The notes under the pieces: generated by a model
What the model saw: the letters and a program-made list of their open reading frames with translations, nothing else
What the model was told of the DNA's origin: nothing
Databases searched by the model: none
Position numbers and translations under genes: made by a program
Shown: positions 17,473 to 25,587 of the stretch, in pieces
Layout: every line of letters begins with the position of its first letter
How positions within the stretch are numbered: position 1 is the first letter of the stretch
Assembly: GCA_036495525.1 (NCBI GenBank)
Contig: DASXMR010000060.1
Span: 62,001 to 126,000 of the forward strand
Length of the DNA stretch: 64,000 bases
From: DASXMR01 sp036495525
GTDB lineage: Bacteria > Actinomycetota > Actinomycetes > Streptosporangiales > Streptosporangiaceae
Direction: 5' to 3'

Positions 17473-18012
17473 ATGCCGGCTCACCGCGTCGAGGCAGTGA
17501 ATCAGCGAGTCGAGGTGCCGACGAGCGCGGCCATGCGGGCGCTCGGCGTCCGGCTCGCCGCGCTGCTGCGGGCCGGCGACCTGGTCGTGCTCAGCGGCCC
17601 GCTCGGCGCCGGCAAGACCACCCTGGTTCAGGGAATCGGCGACGGTCTAGGTGTGCGCGGCCCGGTGACCTCTCCCACTTTCGTCATCGCCCGGCTGCAC
17701 CCATCGCTGCGCGGCGGGCCGGCCCTGGTGCACGCCGACGCCTACCGGCTAGGCAGCCGGCTTGAGGTCGATGACCTTGACCTGGACGCCGACCTGGACA
17801 GCTCGGTGACGGTGGTCGAATGGGGCGAGGACCGGGTGGAGCAGCTTGCGCCGAGCTACCTGGAGATCGCCATCAGCCGGCCCGGCCCCGATGGCAAGGC
17901 GGCCGGCCAGGCCGCGGGCCTCGGCACCGCGGATGACGCGGATGAGCCGCGGTCGGTACTCGTCGCGGGCCGAGGCGAACGATGGTCGGCCAGCGGCCTG
18001 ACCAGGGCATGA
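17473..18012 (+). CDS. tsaE: tRNA threonylcarbamoyladenosine biosynthesis ATPase TsaE
   Basis: The frame encodes 179 residues. A P-loop GPLGAGKTTL (residues 42-51) is followed by VTSPTFVIAR and the family motif HADAYRLGS and VVEWGEDR. TsaE works with TsaB and TsaD to make t6A at position 37 of ANN-decoding tRNAs, acting as the ATPase that resets the complex. It follows the hydrolase gene by 2 bp. Unlike in many actinobacteria, tsaB is not next: it lies about 12 kb away at 29966, beyond a catabolic gene island. The C-terminal 40 residues are variable and Gly/Ala-rich. Confidence 0.92.
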   Translation: MPAHRVEAVNQRVEVPTSAAMRALGVRLAALLRAGDLVVLSGPLGAGKTTLVQGIGDGLGVRGPVTSPTFVIARLHPSLRGGPALVHADAYRLGSRLEVDDLDLDADLDSSVTVVEWGEDRVEQLAPSYLEIAISRPGPDGKAAGQAAGLGTADDADEPRSVLVAGRGERWSASGLTRA

Positions 18013-18075
18013 CCGCACCGCAACAGCTGACGGCAGCACCGCGGCGGTCGCGGCGCGACCATGCCACCGCTTGGT

Positions 18076-18387
18076 TCAGCTGACTCGGCGCCGCTGGCGG
18101 TCGCGTGCCTCCCTGGCCACCTGCGCGCACAGCTGCCTGGTCCACGCCAGATAGCGGTCCTCGTCGACCATGACCTCGCCGAAGTGCTCCTGGAACTGCC
18201 GTGCGACCTCATCGAGGAACTGATCTTCAGCCTGGCCGGCGCCGCCTTCCCGTGCCGTGATGAGCATGCTGGCCGCGTGCAGCAGCCGGAAGCTGGCGAG
18301 CGTCAGGGTCTCGTCTGGCGCCAGCGCCGCTGACGTCACCAGGTGAGCGATGACGCTGAACAGCTCGTCATCCGCGATCTCGGCCAT
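18076..18387 (-). CDS. DUF6092-type small protein
   Basis: A 103-residue, mostly helical acidic protein (MAEIADDELFSVIAHLVTSA at the start, a DEVARQFQEHFGEVMVDEDR segment in the middle) resembling actinobacterial DUF6092 proteins of unknown function. Its ATG overlaps the stop of the nitroreductase gene (ATGA), so the two are translationally coupled. It converges on tsaE across 63 bp and forms the left end of the inserted catabolic island. No catalytic motif is visible. The family name is from memory of its pattern and is uncertain. Confidence 0.6.
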   Translation of the reverse strand: MAEIADDELFSVIAHLVTSAALAPDETLTLASFRLLHAASMLITAREGGAGQAEDQFLDEVARQFQEHFGEVMVDEDRYLAWTRQLCAQVAREARDRQRRRVS

Positions 18388-18977
18388 CAGGACTCCCTGA
18401 CCGGGGCTTCGGTGCCAAAGCCGTTGAGATGCACGATCGGGTCGAACCTGCCTCTCACTCCCGGCGCGCCATCGGCAACCGGGTAGCCGACGGCGACGGT
18501 CACGTCCGGCCGGATATGACCAGGCAGATCGAGCAGCGCCTGCACGGCCGAGCCGGGCCAGCTGGTGACCGTGCAGGTACCGAGGCCGTAAGCGCGCGCT
18601 GCGAGTGCCAGGTGGGCCGCGGCCGCGCCCGAGTCGAGCCGCGAGTTGTGCTCCACCCCGCGCTGGCCGAGCGATTCGCCGACCTGACGGGAATCGGTGC
18701 AGATAACGATCATCGCTAGTGAGTTGTTGACGAAGCCAGGAAGAATCTCGCGTGCTGCGGCCATCAGCGCCTGATCGTCGACTATCACCAGATGACGCAC
18801 GCCAGCACGGGCCTGCTGGGCGCGGCCGGCCGCCCAGGCGAGCTCGCGGAGAACTTCGGCGGGGACGGCGCGGGGCTCGAAGTTCCGGTAGAAGCGGCGG
18901 CGCCTTATCGCGGTCAGCACGTCGATGGGTGCGGGCTGCGTTCGGGGCTGCGCTGAGATGCCTGAGCTGAGACTCAT
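18387..18977 (-). CDS. Nitroreductase-family FMN oxidoreductase
   Basis: The frame encodes 196 residues from an ATG with GGAGG a few bases upstream. The pattern is that of the nitroreductase fold: AIRRRRFYRNFEPRAVP (FMN phosphate contacts by Arg), VLRELAWAAGRAQQA, then SGAAAAHLALAARAYGLGTC and the late VAVGYPVADGAPG. These enzymes use FMN and NAD(P)H to reduce nitro groups, quinones or ring double bonds. It lies downstream of a PucR regulator on the same strand and is coupled to DUF6092. Given the ring-opening genes on the other strand, reduction or oxidation of a heterocyclic substrate before hydrolysis is possible but not shown. Confidence 0.85.
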   Translation of the reverse strand: MSLSSGISAQPRTQPAPIDVLTAIRRRRFYRNFEPRAVPAEVLRELAWAAGRAQQARAGVRHLVIVDDQALMAAAREILPGFVNNSLAMIVICTDSRQVGESLGQRGVEHNSRLDSGAAAAHLALAARAYGLGTCTVTSWPGSAVQALLDLPGHIRPDVTVAVGYPVADGAPGVRGRFDPIVHLNGFGTEAPVRES

Positions 18978-19003
18978 CCCGCCTCCGGATGTTTCGAGGG
19001 GTT

Positions 19004-20533
19004 TCAGTCTGAGGTTAAGCGCGCAGCCCCGGTCGACCTGAGCAGTTCGGCACGGCAGGCCAGATGCAGCATGAGGCGCTGCTCCGGATCGTTGATGTCC
19101 ACGTCCAGAAGCGCGAGCGCGTGCTTCATCCGGTAGGCGACAGCGTTGCGATGCAGGTAGAGAGTCTTGGCCGCCTTGGCCATCGAACCGCCGGCATCCA
19201 GGTAGGCCATGATCGTCCGGAGGTGCTTTTGCCGTCCTTCGGCAGTGAGGGTCTCTAGCGGCGCAAGCATGCGCCGCGCCGATTCCCGCGCGCTGTCCGA
19301 GGCGTACCACTCGATCAGGCCGCGGCGCACGCTCGCCGCGTCGAACACGACCGGCTGGTTCGCGATGTTGCGCAGTCGCGCTTCCGACAGCCCGGCCAGC
19401 GCCTCCAGCGCAGAGGCCCGGAGTCCGTGCGGGCCGCTGTGCACGCTGCCGACTGCGCATCGCAGGTGAAGGCCAGGTCGGCGGCTGAGCTGGCTCGCGA
19501 GCGCCGGCTCGAGGCACCTGGCCACCGCCCGGGCGGCCAGCCAGCCAGGGTCGTGCCTGCTGGTTTGCACGAAGAGCGAGACCAGGCCTGACCGGGCGCG
19601 GTGCCACTCACTGGACACCGAGCGCAGTGCGCCGTGCACACCACGCATCACTTCCTCGCGAAGCTCGTACGCCGCGACCTCATCGTGCTCCGCGAGGGTC
19701 AGCAGGTTCTCGATTTCCAGCGCCACCAGGACGTGCCAGCCGTCCATTGGCACCCCCACGGCCCGGGCCCGCCGCAGGATCGGCTCCGCCTGCTCCTGGT
19801 CCACGGACAGGAACGCGGTCAGCAGCTCGGAGCGAGAGGTGATGGGGAGGTGCTCAGCCCGTCCTTGCGCCGCGAGAGCGCGCGCTACGGCGTCGGCCAG
19901 CAGCTGCAGCGCTATCTCGGTCTGCCGGTCATAGCTGGGGTCGGCTTTGCGCGGGCTGGACAGTGAAAGCTCCGGCCGGCCGTCGACCACCACCAGCACC
20001 GTGACGCTATCGGCCGCCGGCGAGTCAACGACGATCGGCTGCTGAGTGAGGGAATTGGCCGCGCTGACGAGGTTCTGCACGGTCGCCTGCTCTGGCCCCT
20101 TGGCCTGCAGTGCGCGCACGAGATCCGACAGGCGCTGCAGCGCGGAGCCTGCCCCGCCGTCGATCTCGCGGCTGATCGGCGGCACCAGGTCTGTCAGCGT
20201 CGACGTCGCCGCGGCCAGCAACACCGGGCCCCGCCGCTCGGAAAGCTCCCGCCCGGTGCGTGAGATGGCCGGCTGGTGCGCGCCGACGAACGCGATCGCG
20301 CTGACGGGCCGTGTCGCGCCCACCCGTAGCGCCATATCCAGCCGGTAGGGCTCCAGTTGCGCGACGGCGGCCTCGGTGAGCAGCGCAACCGTGTGGGCCG
20401 GGGCAGCCCGGATTTCAGCGATGTTCTCCAGGATGGTCAGGCTCTCGACCGGCTGGCCGGAGGCTACGCCGCTGACCACGGTGATCCTTTCCCGCAGGGC
20501 GGGCGCGACGAGAAGCTCCTGCAGAGCGACCAC
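19004..20533 (-). CDS. PucR-family transcriptional regulator
   Basis: The frame encodes 509 residues with the three-part PucR/CdaR layout: N-terminal PucR domain (about 1-130, LQELLVAPALRERITVVSG), a central GGDEF-like domain (about 270-400) and a C-terminal HTH_30 (about 440-500: MAYLDAGGSMAKAAKTLYLHRNAVAYRMKHA in part). PucR proteins sense purine-degradation or amino-acid derivatives and control nearby catabolic genes. The GTG at 20533 is divergent from the DUF917-HyuA-ABC-hydantoinase operon across 97 bp that contain inverted and direct repeats. It is most likely the local regulator of both strands of the island. Confidence 0.9.
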   Translation of the reverse strand: MVALQELLVAPALRERITVVSGVASGQPVESLTILENIAEIRAAPAHTVALLTEAAVAQLEPYRLDMALRVGATRPVSAIAFVGAHQPAISRTGRELSERRGPVLLAAATSTLTDLVPPISREIDGGAGSALQRLSDLVRALQAKGPEQATVQNLVSAANSLTQQPIVVDSPAADSVTVLVVVDGRPELSLSSPRKADPSYDRQTEIALQLLADAVARALAAQGRAEHLPITSRSELLTAFLSVDQEQAEPILRRARAVGVPMDGWHVLVALEIENLLTLAEHDEVAAYELREEVMRGVHGALRSVSSEWHRARSGLVSLFVQTSRHDPGWLAARAVARCLEPALASQLSRRPGLHLRCAVGSVHSGPHGLRASALEALAGLSEARLRNIANQPVVFDAASVRRGLIEWYASDSARESARRMLAPLETLTAEGRQKHLRTIMAYLDAGGSMAKAAKTLYLHRNAVAYRMKHALALLDVDINDPEQRLMLHLACRAELLRSTGAARLTSD

Positions 20534-20630
20534 GGCAGAACTTTATACGATCTGCTCAAAAGTATGAAGATCTTTGTAAGTTTCGCCAACAGCCCTAAGC
20601 GTACGATCTTGGCAACCTCAGGGATGGCTG
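20534..20630. promoter_or_regulatory. Divergent promoter-operator region of the ureide/hydantoin island
   Basis: This 97-bp stretch is much richer in A+T than its surroundings. CTTTATAC (20541-20548) and GTATGAAG (20562-20569) form an inverted repeat with one mismatch around 13 bp, and TACGATCT occurs twice as a direct repeat (20546-20553 and 20602-20609). Its place between a PucR gene and the operon it faces makes it the likely PucR operator and both promoters. AGGGA lies six bases before the ATG at 20631. Confidence 0.6.
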
Positions 20631-21707
20631 ATGACGCTGACTGAAATATCCACTTCCGACGTCGAGGCACTCGCCAGGGGGTGCGCTGTGCTCGGCGCGG
20701 GCGGTGGCGGCGACACCCACACCTTCCGCATCATGGCTGAGCTGGCAATCCAGCAGACCGGTCCGGTGCCGCTCGTGTCGCTCGACGAACTGCCAGACGA
20801 CGGGCTCATCCTTCCGCTGGCCATGGTCGGCGCGCCGATGGTGTTCGCTGAGAAGATCCTGAGCGGCCTGGAGGGCATCCGGCTGCGAGCTGAGGTCGAG
20901 GACGCGATGGGCGGGCACGTCGTCGCCGTCCTGGCCCCGGAGATCGGCGGCGGCAACGGCGTGCTCCCTGTTGCCTGGGCCGCGCATCTGGGGCTGCCCT
21001 ACGCTGATGCCGACGGGATGGGCCGCGCCTTCCCCACGATCCCGATGACCGCGATGCACCTGGCCGGAGTGCCTGCGTGCCCAGTGGTGATCATGGACGG
21101 CCGGGACAGCATCGTCCGCTTCGATACCTGTGACACCTTCTGGGCCGAGCGGCTCGCCCGCAGCGCGACGACCATGATGGGCGCGCTGACCAGCTCAGCG
21201 CTCTACCCCATGTCGGTGGCGACCGCGCGGACTGCCACGGTCATCGGCACCGTCACCAAGGCGATCCGGGTCGGCCGCACGCTGGCCACGCGAAGCGAGA
21301 GCGCGGTCGCCGAGGCCGTCGATGAGCTAGCCGCCTGTGTGCTGAGCGTCGGCAAGATCATCGACATCGAGCGCCGGATCGAGGGCGGCTGGGTGCGCGG
21401 GTGGCTCACGGTCGAAGGACTCGGCGAGTTCCGTGGCCGCCTGCTGCACGTCGAGATCCAGAACGAGAATCTGGTGGCCCTCGAGGACGGTGAGGTGCGG
21501 GCGTCCGTTCCGGACATCATCACCGTCCTGGACACCGAGAACGGCGGCGTGATCTCGACCGAGCGGCTGAGGTACGGCCAGCGGGTGACGGTGATCGCGT
21601 TCGCTGCCGATCCCATCTGGCGCACCGACCAGGGCCTGGCAGTGGGCGGGCCAAGGGCCATGGGTTACGACTTCGATTACGTGCCGGTGGAGGACCTGAA
21701 TGGCTAG
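20631..21707 (+). CDS. DUF917 family protein
   Basis: This 358-residue protein carries the DUF917 pattern: ALARGCAVLGAGGGGDTH near the start, DADGMGRAFPTIPMTAMHL in the middle and PRAMGYDFDYVPVEDL at the end. DUF917 proteins are regularly encoded beside HyuA-type hydantoinase/oxoprolinase genes and are thought to be their partner subunit (HyuB-like role is unproven). The stop lies 8 bp inside the following hyuA-like gene, so the two are coupled. It is the first gene of the plus-strand operon facing the PucR gene. Confidence 0.85.
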   Translation: MTLTEISTSDVEALARGCAVLGAGGGGDTHTFRIMAELAIQQTGPVPLVSLDELPDDGLILPLAMVGAPMVFAEKILSGLEGIRLRAEVEDAMGGHVVAVLAPEIGGGNGVLPVAWAAHLGLPYADADGMGRAFPTIPMTAMHLAGVPACPVVIMDGRDSIVRFDTCDTFWAERLARSATTMMGALTSSALYPMSVATARTATVIGTVTKAIRVGRTLATRSESAVAEAVDELAACVLSVGKIIDIERRIEGGWVRGWLTVEGLGEFRGRLLHVEIQNENLVALEDGEVRASVPDIITVLDTENGGVISTERLRYGQRVTVIAFAADPIWRTDQGLAVGGPRAMGYDFDYVPVEDLNG

Positions 21708-23283
21708 CCCGGCTGGCCTGCGCGTAGGCATCGACGTGGGCGGCACCAACACCGATGCCGTCATCCTTGACGCTCAGGATGCGCTGCTCGGCAAGGCCAA
21801 GGTGCCGACCAGCCCGGACGTCACGACGGGCATCGTGGGCGCGCTGGGGCAGGTTCTCGGGGCCGTGCCTGACGCGCGGGACCGGATCACGCACGTGATG
21901 GTCGGCAGCACCCACGCGACCAACGCCGTCCTGCAGCAGCGCGGTCTCGACGGGGTTGCCGTGCTACGGATCGCCACTCCCGTGCGGTCAGCGATCCCGC
22001 CGCTCGTTACCTGGCCGGACTCGCTCCGCCGTCAGGTGCAGGTCGCCAGCGCCATCGTGCAGGGCGGATTCGAGTTCGACCGGTCGGAAGCCCTTCCGCT
22101 GGACGAGGACGCGATCCGCCGGTTCGCCGCCCGGCTGGCCGGGCAGGCTCCCGCGTTCGCTGTTGCGTGCATGTTCGCGCCGGTCTCGGAGCGGCACGAG
22201 CTGAGAGCCGAGGAGATCATCCGCGAGGAAGCAGGGCCGGACGCGAGTATCTCGCTCAGCCATGAGCTTGGCTCCCTGGGCCTCCTCGAGCGGGAGAACG
22301 CGACCGTGCTCAACGCCTCGCTGCGCAAACTGGCCGTCAGCATCACCAGCGCCATCAGGGATGCCGTCTCCGCACAGGGCATCGCGGCAGAGACGCTCTT
22401 CGCCCAGAACGACGGCACGCTCATGACTGCTGAATTCGCCGAGCAGTTCCCGGTGCTCACGATCGGCAGCGGCCCGGCCAACAGCATCCGCGGCGCGGCG
22501 TACCTGACTGGCCTGGAGCGCGCCCTCGTCGCGGACATCGGCGGCACGTCCACGGACGTGGGCGCCCTGGTCAACGGGTTTCCCCGGCAGTCCACCGATG
22601 GTGCTGACATAGGCGGCGTCTCTACCAATTTCCGCACGCCCGATCTGGTGTCCATCGCCCTCGGCGGCGGCACGGTTATCGCGGGTGACCCAGCTGCGCC
22701 GAAGATCGGCCCGGAGAGCGTGGGCTTCCGGCTCCGCGAGGAAGCCCTGGTATTCAGCGGGTCGACGGCGACGATGACGGACGCCGCCGTCGCCAGCAGC
22801 CGCGCAGTGCTTGGCGACCCGAGCCGGCTTCCGGCGGCAAGCGCGGCACTGTTCGCCGCGGCGTTGCGGCGCAGCGACGAGATGCTGGCCGACGTCATCG
22901 ACCGGGTCAAGCTGTCACAGGCACCACAGCCGCTGATCGCGGTCGGTGGCGGCAGCATCCTCGCCGCCAATCAGATTCCCGGCGTCAGCGAGGTCATCAG
23001 GCCCGATCACTTCGATGTGGCCAATGCCATCGGCGCGGCTATTGCGGCAGCCAGCGGCGAATACGAGGGAGTTGTGTACCTGGGCAGCCGAAGCCGCAAG
23101 CAAGTCCTCGAGGAAGCGGAGGCGCGTGCCGCCGAGCGGGCGATCGCGGCAGGGGCTGACGCCGACTCGGTGGAGATCATCGACGTCGAGGAGATCCCGA
23201 TCGGCTACCTCACCGACACCGCCTTGCGGGTCAGGGTGAGGGCCGTCGGTCCGCTCCGGCCATCAGACGGGCAGCAGCGATGA
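21700..23283 (+). CDS. Hydantoinase/oxoprolinase family ATP-dependent hydrolase subunit (HyuA type)
   Basis: The frame encodes 527 residues of the actin-like ATPase fold: phosphate-1 loop GIDVGGTNTDAVILD, the MVGSTHATNAVLQ motif, phosphate-2 ADIGGTSTDVGALVNGF and a late AVGGGSILAANQIPG. Members hydrolyse ring amides such as hydantoin, N-methylhydantoin or 5-oxoproline with ATP. It is of the short form (about 520 instead of 680 residues) that is usually paired with DUF917 and not with a separate HyuB. The ATG overlaps the end of the DUF917 gene by 8 bp. The exact substrate cannot be read from the sequence. Confidence 0.87.
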   Translation: MASPAGLRVGIDVGGTNTDAVILDAQDALLGKAKVPTSPDVTTGIVGALGQVLGAVPDARDRITHVMVGSTHATNAVLQQRGLDGVAVLRIATPVRSAIPPLVTWPDSLRRQVQVASAIVQGGFEFDRSEALPLDEDAIRRFAARLAGQAPAFAVACMFAPVSERHELRAEEIIREEAGPDASISLSHELGSLGLLERENATVLNASLRKLAVSITSAIRDAVSAQGIAAETLFAQNDGTLMTAEFAEQFPVLTIGSGPANSIRGAAYLTGLERALVADIGGTSTDVGALVNGFPRQSTDGADIGGVSTNFRTPDLVSIALGGGTVIAGDPAAPKIGPESVGFRLREEALVFSGSTATMTDAAVASSRAVLGDPSRLPAASAALFAAALRRSDEMLADVIDRVKLSQAPQPLIAVGGGSILAANQIPGVSEVIRPDHFDVANAIGAAIAAASGEYEGVVYLGSRSRKQVLEEAEARAAERAIAAGADADSVEIIDVEEIPIGYLTDTALRVRVRAVGPLRPSDGQQR

Positions 23284-23394
23284 GGTCGCCGGTGACCATC
23301 AGCTCCCGAGGCCGGACCACGCCGGCTCAAGCCGGCAACTCAGGCCGCAGATCGACCGATCAGGCCTGGCCAGTGTTCTTGAAAGGAGACTGAC

Positions 23395-24540
23395 GTGACC
23401 TCACCCCACAAGCGGATCGTCGGCCTGATATCGGTAGCGGGGCTGATCGCTATTACCGGGTGCAGCTCAGGGTCGGCATCGGGCAGTAGCGGCTCCCCCT
23501 CGGGGGCCGGATCCGCCGCGCTGAGCAGCTGCGTGTCCCAAGCCAAGAAGAACATTGCCGCCGTCAGCGCGCCGATCCCGATCAAGGCGCCGCCGTCGTC
23601 GTTTGCGATGAAGAAGAACTCAGGCAAGACCATCTGGCTCGTCTCGGCGACGCAGGATGAGTTCAACCAGACCGTGGCCAACGGCTTCATAGCGGCAGCA
23701 AAGGCGGCCGGCATGACCGGCCGTTACGTCCAGGCCAACGGCCAGGTGAACCAGATGGGCCAGCTCGTGCAGGAAGCCGTCTCGGCTAAGGCCGGTGGCA
23801 TCGTGCTGTTCAACATTGACCCGCACTCGGTCTCCGGCCCGCTGAATGCCGCCCGCACCGCGCACATTCCGGTCATCGACTTCAACAACGGCAATCCCAC
23901 TGACCCGCTGGAGCCGGGCATCTACGCCCACGTCGCCGACGATTTCACGACCCAGGGCAAGAACATGGCGGACTGGATGCTGGTGAATTCCGGCTGCAAG
24001 CTCGACCTCGCCACCTTCGAGCTGCCCACCTACCCGATCGACGCTGACCTGATCACGGCCACGATCGCCGAGGTGCACGCGCTCTGCCCGTCGTGCAAGG
24101 TGACGAACACGAACTTCGACCTGGCCACCTTCGCGACCACGCTTGGCCCGCTCGCCCAGACGGTGGCGCGCCGGAATCCAGGCGTCAACTACATGGACCC
24201 GGGCTTTGACGCCTTCACCGGGATCATCAACCCGGTGCTGCAGCAGATCGGCTCGAAGATCAAGCTCGTCGGGCACGATGGCAGCGCATCCAACCTGGCC
24301 GCCATGTCGGCTCACCGGACCCTGCAGGTCATGACCGACGCGACTCCGCCCGAGCTGTACATCGGCTGGGTACTGGTGGACGAGCTTGGCCGCGGCATGC
24401 TGAGCCTGCCAGCGGCGAACTGGGCGCTGCCGGCCCGCCTTGTCGATTCGTCGAACATCGGCGCCGGGACCGTCGACGCGATCTTCCCGACCTACACGAA
24501 CTTCAACAGCGTCTTCCTCAAGGCGTGGGGTGTCGGCTAG
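23395..24540 (+). CDS. ABC importer substrate-binding lipoprotein (sugar/ribose-type, Peripla_BP_4)
   Basis: The frame encodes 381 residues from a GTG preceded by AAAGGAG. A lipoprotein signal ends in LIAITGC, with Cys23 as the lipidated residue, followed by a Ser/Gly-rich spacer. The mature part has the type I binding-protein pattern: KTIWLVSATQDEFNQTVANG, VQEAVSAKAGGIVLFNID and a late GHDGSASNLAAM. It presents the substrate to the permease and ATPase encoded directly downstream. Although the family includes sugar binders, related systems take up purine nucleosides, autoinducers and other small polar molecules, and the neighbouring ring hydrolases suggest a cyclic ureide or lactam here. Confidence 0.87.
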   Translation: MTSPHKRIVGLISVAGLIAITGCSSGSASGSSGSPSGAGSAALSSCVSQAKKNIAAVSAPIPIKAPPSSFAMKKNSGKTIWLVSATQDEFNQTVANGFIAAAKAAGMTGRYVQANGQVNQMGQLVQEAVSAKAGGIVLFNIDPHSVSGPLNAARTAHIPVIDFNNGNPTDPLEPGIYAHVADDFTTQGKNMADWMLVNSGCKLDLATFELPTYPIDADLITATIAEVHALCPSCKVTNTNFDLATFATTLGPLAQTVARRNPGVNYMDPGFDAFTGIINPVLQQIGSKIKLVGHDGSASNLAAMSAHRTLQVMTDATPPELYIGWVLVDELGRGMLSLPAANWALPARLVDSSNIGAGTVDAIFPTYTNFNSVFLKAWGVG

Positions 24541-24543
24541 GTC

Positions 24544-25587
24544 ATGCGTCCCTTCCCCGTCCGGCAGAACGGGTCGGCAGCCAGCGTGACGGCTGCCGGC
24601 CCGGCCGACGCCGCACCCGGCCCGCCAGCAGCCTCGGCCAAGCGCACCGTGCTGCGCGTCGCCGAGCAGTACGGCCTGCTGATGGCCCTGCTCCTCGCGT
24701 TCGTGGCGTTTTCCATCGCGCTACCGTCGACGTTCCCCACGGTCGGCAACGTCAAGGCCATGATCGACTCTCAGGCGATCATCCTGCTACTGGCAATCGC
24801 CGTCACGCTGCCGCTGCGCTCCGGGGACTTCGATCTCTCCATCGCCGGTCTCATGACGGCCACCGCAGCGCTGACGGCCCAGCTCACCACCCACGGCACC
24901 AGCCTCGGAGTGGCTATCATCGTCGTGCTGGCCGTCGGACTGGCGACCGGCCTGATCAACGGGCTGCTGATCGTCAAGCTCGGGGTCGACTCGTTCGTCA
25001 CCACACTGGGCATGATGACCGCTCTAAGCGGCCTTGCCTTCGCTTTCACCAGCAACCAGGTGATCACCAATCTGCCTTCTGACCTGCTGACGCTCGCCAG
25101 GCAGCAGATCCTCGGCTTCCCGACGGTCGTCTGGATCGGGTGGGTCCTGGTGGCGGTGGCCTGGTACGTGTACCAGCGCACGCCGTTCGGGCGCTATCTG
25201 CTGTTTATCGGCGGCAGCCGGGAGTCGGCTCGGCTAGCCGGGCTGCGCGTCGACATCCTGCGGATCAGCTGCTTCGCGACCTGCTCGCTGATCGCCGCCT
25301 TCACCGGTGTGCTGCTCGCCGGAAACGTCGGCCAGGTGGACCCGAGTATCGCCTCCCAGTTCCTGCTGCAGCCATTCGCAGGCGTGTTCCTCGGCGCCAC
25401 CACGATCACTGTCGGGAGGGTCAACTCCCTTGGCACGCTGGTAGCCCTCTACCTGCTCGTCGTCGGTATCACCGGCCTGCAGCTCTACGGTGCGCAGCCG
25501 TGGGTCTCCGACGTCTTCAACGGGGCTGCTCTGGTGCTCGCTGTGACCTTCGCCAGGCTGGCGGCTCGCTCGAATGCCGGCCGATGA
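24544..25587 (+). CDS. ABC importer permease (RbsC type, BPD_transp_2)
   Basis: A 347-residue membrane protein with about nine hydrophobic segments. The family motifs are visible: ILLLAIAVTLPLRSGDFDLS, GLINGLLIVKLGVDSFVTTLG and IGGSRESARLAGL, the conserved ATPase-contact loop of ribose-type permeases. It starts 3 bp after the binding-protein stop and overlaps the ATPase gene as ATGA. A 35-residue cytoplasmic N-terminus rich in Ala and Pro precedes the first segment. One permease probably acts as a homodimer. Confidence 0.88.
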   Translation: MRPFPVRQNGSAASVTAAGPADAAPGPPAASAKRTVLRVAEQYGLLMALLLAFVAFSIALPSTFPTVGNVKAMIDSQAIILLLAIAVTLPLRSGDFDLSIAGLMTATAALTAQLTTHGTSLGVAIIVVLAVGLATGLINGLLIVKLGVDSFVTTLGMMTALSGLAFAFTSNQVITNLPSDLLTLARQQILGFPTVVWIGWVLVAVAWYVYQRTPFGRYLLFIGGSRESARLAGLRVDILRISCFATCSLIAAFTGVLLAGNVGQVDPSIASQFLLQPFAGVFLGATTITVGRVNSLGTLVALYLLVVGITGLQLYGAQPWVSDVFNGAALVLAVTFARLAARSNAGR

